Source: Salipiger bermudensis (GTDB lineage Bacteria; Pseudomonadota; Alphaproteobacteria; Rhodobacterales; Rhodobacteraceae). From it: a stretch of 64,000 nt of DNA. The notes below the pieces were generated by a model. It did no database searches. It was not told the DNA's origin and saw only the letters and a program-made list of their open reading frames with translations. The DNA is taken from contig NZ_JAHVIA010000011.1 in NCBI RefSeq assembly GCF_019801965.1, positions 1 to 64,000 of the forward strand, in the 5' to 3' direction. Of this stretch, positions 50,794 to 60,393 are shown in pieces (position 1 is the stretch's first letter; each line of letters begins with the position of its first letter). Made by a program: the position numbers and the translations under genes.

Positions 50794-51792
50794 ATGCAGC
50801 GCGCCGATGCCACGCTTGAAATCGACAGTCCCACCGCGATCTCGACCTTCCGCAGCCTTGCTGCGCGGGCCGAACGGCCCGTCACCGAGACCGCTGACAG
50901 CCTCACCATCGCGCTGCCGCGCGGCTCCCTGACGGTGACGCCGGACGGCGCCGGCACGCGGCTGCGGCTGGACAGCCCCGACGCGGTGGCGCTGCAGCTC
51001 GCGCGCGATCTGCTGGCCGAACGGCTCGCGGAGCATGGCGTCGTGCCGCGCTGGCAGGAGGATCTGGCGGGGCGCCAGCCGGGCAACCAGTCGCGCGCAA
51101 CTGTGGTCTCGGCGCGGCGCCTGTCGCCGAATTACAGTCGCGTGGTGATGGAGGGGCCGGACCTGGCGCGTTTCGCCGAGGGTGGGCTGCATTTCCGCCT
51201 GCTCTTCGGCCCCGAGGGCGCGGGCTGGCCCGAGACCGACGCCAGCGGCGCCACGCGCTGGCCCGGCGGCATGACGGCCTGGCATCGGCCGGTCTACACC
51301 ACGCGGGCCATCGAGCGCGCAGGGGCCGCCGCCCGCATGACCTTCGACGTGTTCCGCCACGAGGGCGGGCGGGTGACGGACTGGTGCGACCGGATCGCTC
51401 CCGGCACCGAGATCGCGATGACCGGCCCCGGCGGTGGCGGTATCCCCGAGATGGCCGGCTGGATGGGGCTCGTCGGGGACGAGACCGCGATGCCGGTGAT
51501 GATCCGCATCCTCGAGGCGATGCCCGCCGACACCCGTGGCGAGGCCGTGCTCTTCGTGCCGGAGGCCGCCGACATCCAGCCCGTGCGCCATCCCGAGGGC
51601 GTGTCGCTGCGCTGGGTGTTGCGGGGCGGCGACGAGACGCCGCTCGCCGCGCTCAAGGCGCTGAGTGTGCCGGCTGCGGATCGCTACGTGTTCTTTGCGG
51701 GGGAGAAGGCCCAGGCGCTCGACGCGCGCGCCTGGCTGCCGGAGCAGGGCTTGCAGAAGGGGGAATTCGTCTCCGCCGCCTACTGGTCCTGA
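50794..51792 (+). CDS. siderophore-interacting protein (SIP/ViuB-like ferric-siderophore reductase, 332 aa)
   Basis: A FAD-binding ferric reductase that releases iron from siderophores in the cytosol. The N-terminal ~90 residues are a DUF2218-like domain (ATLEIDSPTAISTFRSLAAR). Next come the FAD domain (SPNYSRVVMEGPDL, RPVYTTRAIE) and the NAD(P)H/SIP domain (GDETAMPVMIRILEAMPADT, YVFFAGEKAQALDARAWL). The gene starts 231 bases upstream of the AraC gene and faces the same way, so it belongs to the siderophore uptake locus. CGAGG precedes the ATG. Confidence 0.92.
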   Translation: MQRADATLEIDSPTAISTFRSLAARAERPVTETADSLTIALPRGSLTVTPDGAGTRLRLDSPDAVALQLARDLLAERLAEHGVVPRWQEDLAGRQPGNQSRATVVSARRLSPNYSRVVMEGPDLARFAEGGLHFRLLFGPEGAGWPETDASGATRWPGGMTAWHRPVYTTRAIERAGAAARMTFDVFRHEGGRVTDWCDRIAPGTEIAMTGPGGGGIPEMAGWMGLVGDETAMPVMIRILEAMPADTRGEAVLFVPEAADIQPVRHPEGVSLRWVLRGGDETPLAALKALSVPAADRYVFFAGEKAQALDARAWLPEQGLQKGEFVSAAYWS

Positions 51793-52023
51793 CCGCGGGC
51801 CATGCAGAGCGGCGCAGGTTGTCGCGCGACCCAGCGTCGGGATTGATCTCAGGACGCCGGGCCTGTGCCGGAGCTCTTTCATCTGCATCGGTCCGGAGGC
51901 CAGCCGTGGGGCGTCGGCGCATTACTTGACTATTCCACTAAGAAATGCGATCAGGGTGTCGCTCAGCAAGCCGCAGGACGGTCCGCCAGGCTGCCATCCA
52001 ACCTCCCTGCCGAGCGCCTCCCA

Positions 52024-52929
52024 ATGACCTTCATGCCCCGCATGACCGCCGAAACCCGTGCCATCCGCACGCTGCGTCCGCTCCGTTGGCGGAGGTGGCC
52101 GGGGGTGATCGCGGATGTCTGGCACGTGCATGGCGAGGCTGGCGGCGGTGGCTTCTACAGCGCCCCGGATCCCCGGCTCGTGGTCTTTCTCGGCGGCGGC
52201 GAGGGATTGCAGCTGCGGGCTTCTGACGGCGAGCCGTGGCAGGGCGATGTCTCGGTGATGTACGTTCCGGCGCATGTGCCGCTCTGGAGCCGCTTCGAGA
52301 CCGGCGGCAGTTTCGCGCATCTCGACCTTCACCTCGATTCAGGCCCCCTGCGCCAGCGCCTCCGCGACCAGCCGCGCGAGGCTCTGACGACACCCCGCCT
52401 TGCGCGCGCCACGCCGATGATCGAGGCGCTGGCACGGATGATCGCCGACGAGGTCGAGCGTCCGCTGCGCCCCGATCTGTCGAGCGATGGTCTGCTCTCG
52501 TCGCTGCTCTCGGAGGTGCTCGATCTCGGCCCGCCCGCCCCCGGTGGCGAGCGCGGCGGGTTGCCGCCGCATCTCCTCCAGCGCCTCGAGGCCCACGCCC
52601 GCGCGGCGCTGCACCGGCGCATCACCAGCGCCGAGCTGGCCGAGGTGGCGGGTCTGTCGGAGAGCTGGCTGACCCGCGGCTTCCGCGCCAGCCGGGGCCA
52701 GACGCCGCAGAAATGGCTGATGACGCTGCGGATCGATGCCGCCGAGGCGATGATGCCCGACGCGAAGCTGAGCCTCGCCGAGATCGCCGCCGCCTGCGGC
52801 TTTGCCGATCAGGCCCATCTCACGCGGGCCTTCCGGGCCCGGCATGGCGAAACCCCGGGCGAGTGGCGGCGGCGCAGATTTGTCCCGGATGCTTCAAAGC
52901 CCGCCGGTCCCATACAAGCAGGCCACTAA
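52024..52929 (+). CDS. AraC-family transcriptional regulator of siderophore uptake (301 aa)
   Basis: The C-terminal double helix-turn-helix (about 195-290) has ITSAELAEVAGLSESWLTRG and LSLAEIAAACGFADQAHLTR then AFRARHGETPGEWRRRR, the AraC signature. The N-terminal part contains a cupin-like sensor (VVFLGGGEGLQLRASDGEPW). It is 50 bases upstream of the TonB receptor gene. AraC regulators in this position usually sense the ferric siderophore and activate the receptor. The start is uncertain: ATGs at 52024, 52033 and 52042 and a GTG at 51865 are in frame, and none has a good ribosome-binding site. Confidence 0.85.
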   Translation: MTFMPRMTAETRAIRTLRPLRWRRWPGVIADVWHVHGEAGGGGFYSAPDPRLVVFLGGGEGLQLRASDGEPWQGDVSVMYVPAHVPLWSRFETGGSFAHLDLHLDSGPLRQRLRDQPREALTTPRLARATPMIEALARMIADEVERPLRPDLSSDGLLSSLLSEVLDLGPPAPGGERGGLPPHLLQRLEAHARAALHRRITSAELAEVAGLSESWLTRGFRASRGQTPQKWLMTLRIDAAEAMMPDAKLSLAEIAAACGFADQAHLTRAFRARHGETPGEWRRRRFVPDASKPAGPIQAGH

Positions 52930-52932
52930 TAT

Positions 52933-52949
52933 CCGATCTATTTGATCGG
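52933..52949. promoter_or_regulatory. CCGATC-N5-GATCGG dyad before TonB receptor gene
   Basis: A perfect 6-5-6 inverted repeat located between the AraC stop and the receptor start, 30 bases before the ATG. It could be an operator or the core of a weak terminator for the regulator message. Confidence 0.4.
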
Positions 52950-52978
52950 GAAATAACAGCAACGCTCCGGACAGTGAC

Positions 52979-55093
52979 ATGACCCATCCCATTCGAGCCG
53001 CCCTCGTCGCGGGCGCAAGCCTTCTGGCGCTGGCCAGTGCCGCCACGGCGCAATCCACCGCAGACCTTTACGACCTCGGCACGCTGGTCGTCGACGGCAG
53101 CGCCGATCCCTCCGATCCGGTGCCCGGCTACGTCGCCAGCACCGCCGCCACCGCCACCAAGACCGGCACGCCGATCCTCGAGACGCAGCAATCTATCTCG
53201 GTGATCACCGGCGAGCAGATCGAGGATCAGGGCGCCACCACGCTGGGCGACACGCTGGGCTACACCGCCGGCCTGACGGCGCAGCCCTATGGCACCGACC
53301 CGCGCTTCGATGCGCCGACCATCCGCGGCTTCGACGGCTCGGACGCGCAATATCTCAACGGGCTGCGCCTGATCCGCGATCTCGGCGCGCCGGCCTTCGA
53401 GATCTACTCGCTCGAGCGCGTCGAGGTGCTCAAGGGGCCGTCCTCGGCACTCTACGGCGCCGGCATTCCCGGCGGGGTGATCAACCAGATCCAGAAGCGG
53501 GCGCAATTCCTCAGCTTCGGTGAGCTCGGCGTCGGCATCGGCGATCCCAAGGCCACGGAGGGTTTCGTCGATTACAACCACGCCTTCTCCGACACCTTCG
53601 CCGCCCGCATCACCGCCGTCGCGCGCGACAGCGAGGAAGACGTCGAAGAGCTGACCAACGAACGCAAGTATATCGGCCTCGCCACCCGCTGGGCACCGAC
53701 CGCCGCCAGCCAGATCGAATTCCTGGGCTCCTGGCTGAAGGACAGCCCGATCACCCCGGCGGGCGTGCCCTACGGGCTTGTCGGCGAGGTCGATGACGAG
53801 GACCTTCGCAGCTTCTATGCGGGCGACCCGAGCGATGACGAGAGCGAGCGCGAAATGCTCAACCTCGGCTTCTCCGCCCGTCACGAGCTCAACGCAGCGT
53901 GGTCGGTCGAGGCCAATTTCCGCTACCAGAAGTTCGACTGGGACTATACCGGCTTCTATGTCAGCGGGCTCGACGCGGATGGCGACACCATCAACAGAGG
54001 CGCCAACACCACCTCGGAAGACAGCTACACCCGCAATCTCGACCTGCGCCTGAACGGTCGCTTCGACACCGGGGCCGTCGCGCACACGCTAGTGCTTGGC
54101 CTCGACGCACGGCGCTACGGTGTCGAAAGCGAGAGCGGCTTCAAGTACGCGGATTCGATCAGCTACTCGGATCCGAGCTATGGTGGCGCCAACCTGAGCG
54201 ATGCGTGGTATGTCTCGGCCGACGACCTGACGCTCGAGCAGATCGGCCTCTACGCACAGGACGAGATGGCCTTGGGAAACTGGCGCGCCAGTATCGCCCT
54301 GCGCCACGACTGGACCAGCCAGACCGGCAGCACCTACACCAACTTCGCCGGCAGCTCGTCGGTCGATCAGGATGACGAGGCCACCACCGGTCGCGCCGGC
54401 ATTTCCTATGTGTTCGACAACGGCCTTGCGCCCTACCTGAGCTATGCCACCTCCTTCGATCCCGAGATCGGCACCGACAACAGCGGCACGGCCTTCGAGC
54501 CGACCCGCGGGCGGCAGTGGGAGGCGGGCGTGAAGTACCAGCCGCTCAGCTTCGACGGATTCTTCTCCGCGGCGGTCTACAACCTGCGGCAGGAGAACGT
54601 GCTCTCGGCCTATACCGACAGCAACGGCATCGGTGATTATCGGCAGGAGGGCGAGGTGTTGTCGCGCGGCATCGAGCTCGAAGGCTCCGCCGATCTGGCA
54701 GAGGGCTGGAACATCCGCGGCCAGTACACGTGGAACGACACCAAGGTGCTGAGCGGCGACAACGCCGGCAACGCGCTGGCCAACGCGCCCGAGCACAATG
54801 CGAGCCTCTGGCTGAACTACGAGTTCGCCTCCGGCAGCACGCTCGATGGCCTGCAACTCGGCGGCGGCGTGCGCTACATCGGCGCGCGCTACGGTGATGC
54901 GGCCAACAGCTACGATCTCGAGGACGTGACGCTGGTCGACCTTCAGGCCTCCTACGCCCTGACCGAGGATCTCGGGCTGTCGGTCAACGTGTCGAACCTC
55001 TTTGACGAGGCCTATGTCGCCAATTGCGGCTCCTTCGGCTGCTACTACGGCGACGGACGCACCGTGCAGGCCCGCCTGACCTGGAAGTGGTGA
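52979..55093 (+). CDS. TonB-dependent ferric-siderophore receptor (704 aa)
   Basis: An outer-membrane 22-strand barrel of the FhuA/FoxA/FpvA class. It has a signal peptide (MTHPIRAALVAGASLLALAS ending ATAQ) and a TonB-box-like DLGTLVVDG. The plug domain contains ILETQQSISVITGEQIEDQG, TIRGFDG and SLERVEVLKGPSSALYGAGI with PGGVIN. The C-terminus ends in aromatic TWKW, as required for barrel assembly. The plug sequence is of the hydroxamate-siderophore type, but the exact ligand is not readable. The stop overlaps the binding-protein start by 4 bases (GTGA). Confidence 0.95.
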   Translation: MTHPIRAALVAGASLLALASAATAQSTADLYDLGTLVVDGSADPSDPVPGYVASTAATATKTGTPILETQQSISVITGEQIEDQGATTLGDTLGYTAGLTAQPYGTDPRFDAPTIRGFDGSDAQYLNGLRLIRDLGAPAFEIYSLERVEVLKGPSSALYGAGIPGGVINQIQKRAQFLSFGELGVGIGDPKATEGFVDYNHAFSDTFAARITAVARDSEEDVEELTNERKYIGLATRWAPTAASQIEFLGSWLKDSPITPAGVPYGLVGEVDDEDLRSFYAGDPSDDESEREMLNLGFSARHELNAAWSVEANFRYQKFDWDYTGFYVSGLDADGDTINRGANTTSEDSYTRNLDLRLNGRFDTGAVAHTLVLGLDARRYGVESESGFKYADSISYSDPSYGGANLSDAWYVSADDLTLEQIGLYAQDEMALGNWRASIALRHDWTSQTGSTYTNFAGSSSVDQDDEATTGRAGISYVFDNGLAPYLSYATSFDPEIGTDNSGTAFEPTRGRQWEAGVKYQPLSFDGFFSAAVYNLRQENVLSAYTDSNGIGDYRQEGEVLSRGIELEGSADLAEGWNIRGQYTWNDTKVLSGDNAGNALANAPEHNASLWLNYEFASGSTLDGLQLGGGVRYIGARYGDAANSYDLEDVTLVDLQASYALTEDLGLSVNVSNLFDEAYVANCGSFGCYYGDGRTVQARLTWKW

Positions 55094-55980
55094 TCTCTTT
55101 TGTACCAACCCTGAAGCGCCGCGCGGTTTTGCGCGGCGCTTTGTCGTCGCTGGCCCTCGCCGCGGCGCCCGCGCTCTCGGCCGGCGCGAAAGCGGAGCGT
55201 GTCGCGGCGATCGACTGGGCGATGCTCGAGTCGGCGCTGGCGCTCGGGGTGACGCCGGTCGCCGCCTGCGAGCTGATCCGCTTTCGCGCCGACGCCATCG
55301 AGCCGAGCGTCCCCGAGAGCGTCACCGATCTCGGCCTGCGCGGGTCGCCGAATTTCGAGCTGCTGCAGCTCACCCGCCCGACGCTGATCCTGACCTCGCC
55401 GTGGTACGCGCAGATCGCGCCCCGGCTGGAGGCCATCGCGCCGGTGATGTCACACGCCGTTTATACCGGTGAATCGCCCGTCCCCCTCGCGGTATCCGCG
55501 ACGCACGCGCTGGCCGAAAGGCTTGGCCGCGAGACGGCGGCGCGCGCGGTCGAACGCGATGCCATTCAGACGCTCGAGGCCCTGCGCGCGCGGCTAGCGC
55601 CGCTGCGCGACCGGCCGGTCTATATCGTCCAGATCGGCGACGCGCGGCATTTCCGCGCCTTCGGGCCCGACAGCATGTTCGGCAATGTCGCGACGCTCCT
55701 CGGGCTCGAGAACGCCTGGACCGCACCCACCGAGTTCAGCTTCGCCGCGCCGACCCCGCTCGAGCGGCTTGCCGCCCGCCCCGAGGCGCGCATCCTCTCG
55801 GTCGGTCCGATCCCGCCCGAGGCGGCGCCGGGGCTGCGGCGCTCGGTGCTGTGGAACCGGCTCGCGCCGGTGGCCGAGGGGCGCTTCGAGGTCCTGCCCC
55901 CGGTCAATCCGTTCGGCGCGGTTCCGGCGGCGCTGCGCTTTGCCCGGCTCGCCGCCGAGGCGCTGGAGCGCATGGCATGA
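55090..55980 (+). CDS. periplasmic ferric-siderophore-binding protein, FhuD-like (296 aa)
   Basis: A class III binding protein with helical backbone. The GTG at 55090 overlaps the receptor stop and gives a leader with an arginine pair (LKRRAVLRGALSSLALAAAP), probably Tat-dependent, as is common for FhuD-type proteins. Typical segments are IDWAMLESALALGVTPVAAC, DLGLRGSPNFELLQLTRPTL and YIVQIGDARHFRAFGPDSMF. A longer in-frame start at 55024 would overlap the receptor gene more and hide the leader. The stop overlaps the permease ATG by 4 bases. Confidence 0.9.
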   Translation: MISFVPTLKRRAVLRGALSSLALAAAPALSAGAKAERVAAIDWAMLESALALGVTPVAACELIRFRADAIEPSVPESVTDLGLRGSPNFELLQLTRPTLILTSPWYAQIAPRLEAIAPVMSHAVYTGESPVPLAVSATHALAERLGRETAARAVERDAIQTLEALRARLAPLRDRPVYIVQIGDARHFRAFGPDSMFGNVATLLGLENAWTAPTEFSFAAPTPLERLAARPEARILSVGPIPPEAAPGLRRSVLWNRLAPVAEGRFEVLPPVNPFGAVPAALRFARLAAEALERMA

Positions 55981-57914
55981 AGCTCGCGCTCCCCGTCACC
56001 TTCCTGCTCTCGGCCCTGCTCTGGGCGCTGGCCGCGCCCTCGGGCCTGCCGGGCGAGTTGACGCCCGACGCCCTGATCCTCGACGAGCTTCTCATGCTCT
56101 ATGGCCACATGCCGCGCGGGGCCATGGCGCTGGTCGCGGGGGGCTGTCTCGGGCTTTCGGGGGCGCTATTGCAGGTGGTGCTGCGCAATCCGATCGCCGA
56201 TCCTTCGACGCTCGGGATCTCCTCCGGCGCGCAGCTGGCGCTGGTGGCGGTGACGGTGCTCTGCCCAAGCCTGCTCGGCTGGGGCCGCGCCCCGGTGGCG
56301 CTGGCGGGCGCCTTCGCGGCTGCGGCGCTGGTCATGGGGATGGGCGCGCTGCGCGGCTTCCACCCGGTGACCATGGTGATCGCGGGCATGTTGGTCTCGC
56401 TCTTCGCCTCGTCGCTCGCAGGCGCGCTGACATTGGCGCAGGGGCAATACCTGTTCTCGCTTGTGATCTGGACTGGCGGCTCGCTGGTGCAGACGGGCTG
56501 GGGGCCGGTGCTGGCGCTGGCGCTTGTGCTGGCGCTCGGCGCAGGCCTCGCGGCGCTGATGGCGCGGCCGCTGTCAGTGCTCGGGCTCGAGGCCGAGAGC
56601 GCGCGCTCGCTGGGGCTCTCGGTGGGCCGGGTGCGGGCGCTGGCAGTGACTCTGGCCTGCGTATTGGCGGCAAGCGTCTCGGCCGCCGTCGGGCTGGTGG
56701 CCTTCGTCGGCCTCGCCGCGCCGGCTCTAGCGCGCGCGCTGGGGGCGCGCCGCCCTGGGCAGATCCTCGCGCTGGCACCGTTCACCGGCGCGGCGCTCCT
56801 GTCGCTGGTCGACGGGCTGGTGCTGACCGCCGCCGGTCATGGCGCCGAGATGTTCCCCACCGGTGCGGTCACCGGCCTGATCGGCGGGCCGCTGCTGCTC
56901 TGGCTGCTGCCGCGCCTGCGCGCCACGCCGCCCCCCGCCCCCGACGCACAGCTCCCGCGCGCCGCGCACCCGCTGCGGCGGGTGGCGCTCATGGCGCTTG
57001 GCGTGGTGCTGCTTCTGGCCGTGCTGCTGATGCTCGGCCGCACGCCCGATGGCTGGAGCCTCCTTGACCGAGAGAGCCTCGCCCTGTTCCTGCCCAACCG
57101 CCTGCCCCGGCTCGCAGGGGCTGCCGCCGCCGGCGGCCTGCTGGCGCTGGCGGGCGCCGCGCTGCAACGGCTGACGGCCAACCCGCTGGCCTCGCCGGAG
57201 GTGCTTGGCGTCTCGGGTGGTGCTGCGATCGGCTATGCCGGGGTGCTGTTTCTCGCCGCGACGCCGACGGCGCTGGCGCTGAGCGGCGGTGCCGCGCTTG
57301 GCGGCGCGCTGGCCATGGCGGTGCTCACCGGCGTCGTGCTGGGGCGCGACGCACGTCCCGAGCGCCTGCTTCTGGCGGGGGTCGCTGTCTCGTCGCTGGC
57401 CGCGGCGCTGCTGTCGATCCTTATGGCCGCCGGCACGATGAAGAGCTTCGCCGTGCTCGCCTGGCTTTCGGGCTCGGCCTCGGCACTCACAGGCTCCGGC
57501 GCGGCGCTGCTCTGCGCCCTGCTCGGCCTCGCCTGCGCGGCGGTGGTGATGATGGCACGCTGGCTCACAATATTGCCGCTCGGCCCCGAGGTCGCCCGGG
57601 CGCTCGGCCTGCCGCTGCGCGGCGCGACGCTCGCCGTCGTCGCGCTGGCGGCGCTGGCCACCGGCGCGGCCACCGTGCTCGTCGGTCCGCTGAGCTTCGT
57701 CGGGCTGATGGCGCCGCACCTCGCGCGGCGCATCGGGCTCGCGCAGGCGGTTCCGCACATGCTCGGCAGCGCCGCGCTTGGCGCCGCCCTCATGCTCGCC
57801 GCCGATTTCGGTGCCCGTATGGCGAGCTTTCCCTATGACCTGCCGCTCGGTCTCTTCGCGTCACTCCTTGGTACGCCCTGGCTGATCTGGCTGATGCTGA
57901 GGCGCCCGACATGA
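55977..57914 (+). CDS. FhuB-like double-length ferric-siderophore permease (645 aa)
   Basis: A fused permease holding two FecCD-type halves (about 1-315 and 340-645), each with around ten helices, as in E. coli FhuB (660 aa). Each half shows LQVVLRNPIADPSTLGISSG / LQRLTANPLASPEVLGVSGG and the ATPase-contact helix GLAAPALARAL / GLMAPHLARRI. One gene therefore supplies the complete pore. Start and stop overlap the neighbours by 4 bases. The double form supports a hydroxamate-type substrate, since FhuB is the reference case. Confidence 0.94.
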   Translation: MKLALPVTFLLSALLWALAAPSGLPGELTPDALILDELLMLYGHMPRGAMALVAGGCLGLSGALLQVVLRNPIADPSTLGISSGAQLALVAVTVLCPSLLGWGRAPVALAGAFAAAALVMGMGALRGFHPVTMVIAGMLVSLFASSLAGALTLAQGQYLFSLVIWTGGSLVQTGWGPVLALALVLALGAGLAALMARPLSVLGLEAESARSLGLSVGRVRALAVTLACVLAASVSAAVGLVAFVGLAAPALARALGARRPGQILALAPFTGAALLSLVDGLVLTAAGHGAEMFPTGAVTGLIGGPLLLWLLPRLRATPPPAPDAQLPRAAHPLRRVALMALGVVLLLAVLLMLGRTPDGWSLLDRESLALFLPNRLPRLAGAAAAGGLLALAGAALQRLTANPLASPEVLGVSGGAAIGYAGVLFLAATPTALALSGGAALGGALAMAVLTGVVLGRDARPERLLLAGVAVSSLAAALLSILMAAGTMKSFAVLAWLSGSASALTGSGAALLCALLGLACAAVVMMARWLTILPLGPEVARALGLPLRGATLAVVALAALATGAATVLVGPLSFVGLMAPHLARRIGLAQAVPHMLGSAALGAALMLAADFGARMASFPYDLPLGLFASLLGTPWLIWLMLRRPT

Positions 57915-58684
57915 CCGCGCTCTACACCCTCTCCGACGTCACCCTGACCGTGCCCGGCCGCACCCTGCTGCACGGGCTCGACCTCAGCCTGCCGCGCGGC
58001 AAGGTTATCGGGCTGATCGGACATAACGGCTCCGGCAAGTCGACCCTGCTGAAGCTGCTCTCGCGCCAGAGCCAGCCGACGCAGGGCACCATCGCCTTCG
58101 GCAGCAGACCGCTGCGCGACTGGCCGAGCAAAGCGCTGGCCCGCCATCTTGCCTACCTGCCACAGCACCCGCCCGCTGCCGAAGGGCTGACCGTGTGCGA
58201 GCTTGCCGCGCTCGGGCGCTACCCTTGGCACGGTGCGCTCGGCCGCCCCGGCCCTGATGACCGCGCCGCCACCCAGTCCGCCATCGCGGCCTGCGGGCTC
58301 GCGCCGCTCGCCGAGCGCCGCGTCGACACGCTCTCGGGCGGCGAGGCGCAGCGGGCCTGGCTCGCGATGCTGATCGCGCAGGAGGCCGGGACGCTGCTGC
58401 TTGACGAGCCGATCTCGGCGCTCGACATCGCGCATCAGGTCGAGGTGCTGACACTGGTGCAGCGCCTGAGCCGCGCGCGGGGGCGCTCGGTTGTCGTGGT
58501 GCTGCACGATCTCAACATGGCGGCGCGCTACTGCGACCATATCGTCGCGCTCAAGTCCGGGCGGCTGGTTTTCGAAGGCACACCTGCCGCGCTGATGACC
58601 CCGGCCCGACTTCATGACATCTATGGCGCGCGCATGGAGGTCATGACTCGCGCCGACGGCTCCCCCGTCGCCCTCCCCGTGTAA
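57911..58684 (+). CDS. FhuC-like ferric-siderophore ABC ATPase (257 aa)
   Basis: The ATPase of the siderophore importer. Walker A is IGHNGSGKST (about 36-45). The signature is LSGGEAQRAWLAMLIAQEAG, Walker B LLLDEPISALD and the H-loop VVLHDLNMAARYCD. YLPQHPPAAEGLTVCELAAL is the family-specific Q-loop region. It overlaps the permease gene by 4 bases and is followed after 8 bases by the exporter-type ABC gene, so all belong to one operon starting at the receptor. Confidence 0.94.
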   Translation: MTALYTLSDVTLTVPGRTLLHGLDLSLPRGKVIGLIGHNGSGKSTLLKLLSRQSQPTQGTIAFGSRPLRDWPSKALARHLAYLPQHPPAAEGLTVCELAALGRYPWHGALGRPGPDDRAATQSAIAACGLAPLAERRVDTLSGGEAQRAWLAMLIAQEAGTLLLDEPISALDIAHQVEVLTLVQRLSRARGRSVVVVLHDLNMAARYCDHIVALKSGRLVFEGTPAALMTPARLHDIYGARMEVMTRADGSPVALPV

Positions 58685-58692
58685 GGCCCGAT

Positions 58693-60393
58693 ATGCTTCG
58701 ACAATTCTTCGACTACTACCGCCCGCACATGCGGCTCTTCTGGCTCGATTTCGGCTCCGCCGTGCTCTCGGGCCTGCTCGAGCTGGCCTTTCCGCTGGCC
58801 ATCGCGGGCTTCATCGACCACCTGCTGCCGGGCGGCGACTGGGGGCTGATCGTGCTGGCCTCCGTGGCGCTGGTCTGCGTCTACGTGATCAATGCCGGGC
58901 TGATGCTGGTGGTGACCTATTGGGGCCACATGCTGGGCATCAACATAGAGACCGAGATGCGCGCCCGCGCCTTCGGCCACCTGACCCGGCTCGGCTGGGG
59001 CTGGTTCGACCGCGCCGAGACCGGCAAGCTGGTGGCCCGGGTGACCCGCGACCTCGAGGAGATCGGCGAGGTCGCCCATCACGGTCCCGAGGATCTCTTC
59101 ATCGCCATAATGACCTTCGCAGGCGCCTTTGGCCTGATGCTCTGGCTGCACCCGCCGCTGGCGCTGATGACGCTGGTGATCGTTCCGGCCATGGGCTGGC
59201 TGCTGGCGGTCTATGGCGGCCGGATGACCCGGACATGGCAGGCGATCTACGGCCGCGTCGGTGCCTTCAACGTGCGGCTCGAGGAGAGCATCGGCGGCAT
59301 CCGCGTGGTGCAGGCCTTCACCAACGAGGCGCATGAGCGCGCCCTTTTCGCCGAGGACAACGCCCGATACCGAGCCACCAAGCTCGACGCCTACCGCATC
59401 ATGGCGGCGCTGAGCGCGCTGCAATATTCCGGCATGCGGCTGGTGCAGGTGGTGGTGATGGTGGCCGGCGCGGGGTTTGTCTTCGAGGGCCAGATGAGCA
59501 CCGGCGATTACGTCGCCTTCCTGCTGCTGGTGGGGGTGTTCTTCCGTCCGCTGGAGAAGATCGCGGCGGTGATCGAGCTCTACCCCCGCGGCATCGCGGG
59601 CTTCCGCCGCTATCTCGAGCTTCTGGCCGAGCATCCCGAGATCGCCGACGCACCGGAGGCGCGCGAGGCCCCGGCCCTGCGCGGCGAGATCGCTTTCGAC
59701 AATGTCGAGTTCACCTATGACGGCGCGCGCGGCGTGCTGCACGGCGTGTCGCTGACGGTGCAGCCCGGCGAGACCGTGGCGCTGGTCGGCCCCTCGGGGG
59801 CGGGCAAGACCACGATGATGGCACTGGTGCCGCGCTTCTACGAGCCCACTGCCGGCGAGATCCGCATCGACGGGCTGCCGCTGCGCTCGATGACGCTCGA
59901 AAGCCTGCGCCGGCAGGTGGGGTTGGTCTCGCAGGACGTCTTCCTCTTCGCCGGCAGCCTGCGCGACAACATCGCCTATGGCCGGCTTGGCGCCAGCGAG
60001 GACGAGATTATCGCGGCTGTGCGCGACGCCCAGCTCGGGCCGCTGGTCGAGAGCCTGCCGGACGGGCTCGACACGATGGTGGGCGAGCGCGGCGTGATGC
60101 TTTCGGGCGGGCAGCGCCAGCGGGTCGCCATCGCGCGGGTCTTCCTGCGCAACCCGCCGATCCTGCTGCTCGACGAGGCCACCTCGGCGCTCGACCGCTC
60201 GACCGAGCGCGAGGTGCAGGCAGCGCTGGCGCGGCTGGCGGTCGGGCGCACCACGCTGATCATCGCGCACCGGCTGGAGACCATCCGCCACGCCGACCGC
60301 ATCGTGGTGATGGACGGCGGGCGCATCGTCGAGATCGGCAGCCACGATGACCTGGTGGCCCGGCAGGAGGCGTATTTCCGGCTGCTCGACTAG
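58693..60393 (+). CDS. exporter-fold ABC half transporter in siderophore operon (566 aa)
   Basis: A type IV ABC half transporter with six helices (about 1-310) and a C-terminal ATPase. Walker A is VGPSGAGKTT (about 365), the signature LSGGQRQRVAIARVFL and Walker B ILLLDEATSALD. MsbA-like length. It is the last gene of the uptake operon, 8 bases after the FhuC-like gene. It either exports a siderophore or works in uptake like YbtPQ/IrtAB, which have this fold and also work with a SIP-type reductase. Only one half is encoded, so it should be a homodimer. The TAG stop overlaps the convergent tetR stop by 4 bases. Confidence 0.9.
   Translation: MLRQFFDYYRPHMRLFWLDFGSAVLSGLLELAFPLAIAGFIDHLLPGGDWGLIVLASVALVCVYVINAGLMLVVTYWGHMLGINIETEMRARAFGHLTRLGWGWFDRAETGKLVARVTRDLEEIGEVAHHGPEDLFIAIMTFAGAFGLMLWLHPPLALMTLVIVPAMGWLLAVYGGRMTRTWQAIYGRVGAFNVRLEESIGGIRVVQAFTNEAHERALFAEDNARYRATKLDAYRIMAALSALQYSGMRLVQVVVMVAGAGFVFEGQMSTGDYVAFLLLVGVFFRPLEKIAAVIELYPRGIAGFRRYLELLAEHPEIADAPEAREAPALRGEIAFDNVEFTYDGARGVLHGVSLTVQPGETVALVGPSGAGKTTMMALVPRFYEPTAGEIRIDGLPLRSMTLESLRRQVGLVSQDVFLFAGSLRDNIAYGRLGASEDEIIAAVRDAQLGPLVESLPDGLDTMVGERGVMLSGGQRQRVAIARVFLRNPPILLLDEATSALDRSTEREVQAALARLAVGRTTLIIAHRLETIRHADRIVVMDGGRIVEIGSHDDLVARQEAYFRLLD

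Noticed and set aside
58693-60393. Calling the ABC half transporter a lipid A flippase (MsbA)
   Set aside because: Generic MsbA-like fold only. Its operon context is siderophore uptake and nothing points to lipid export.
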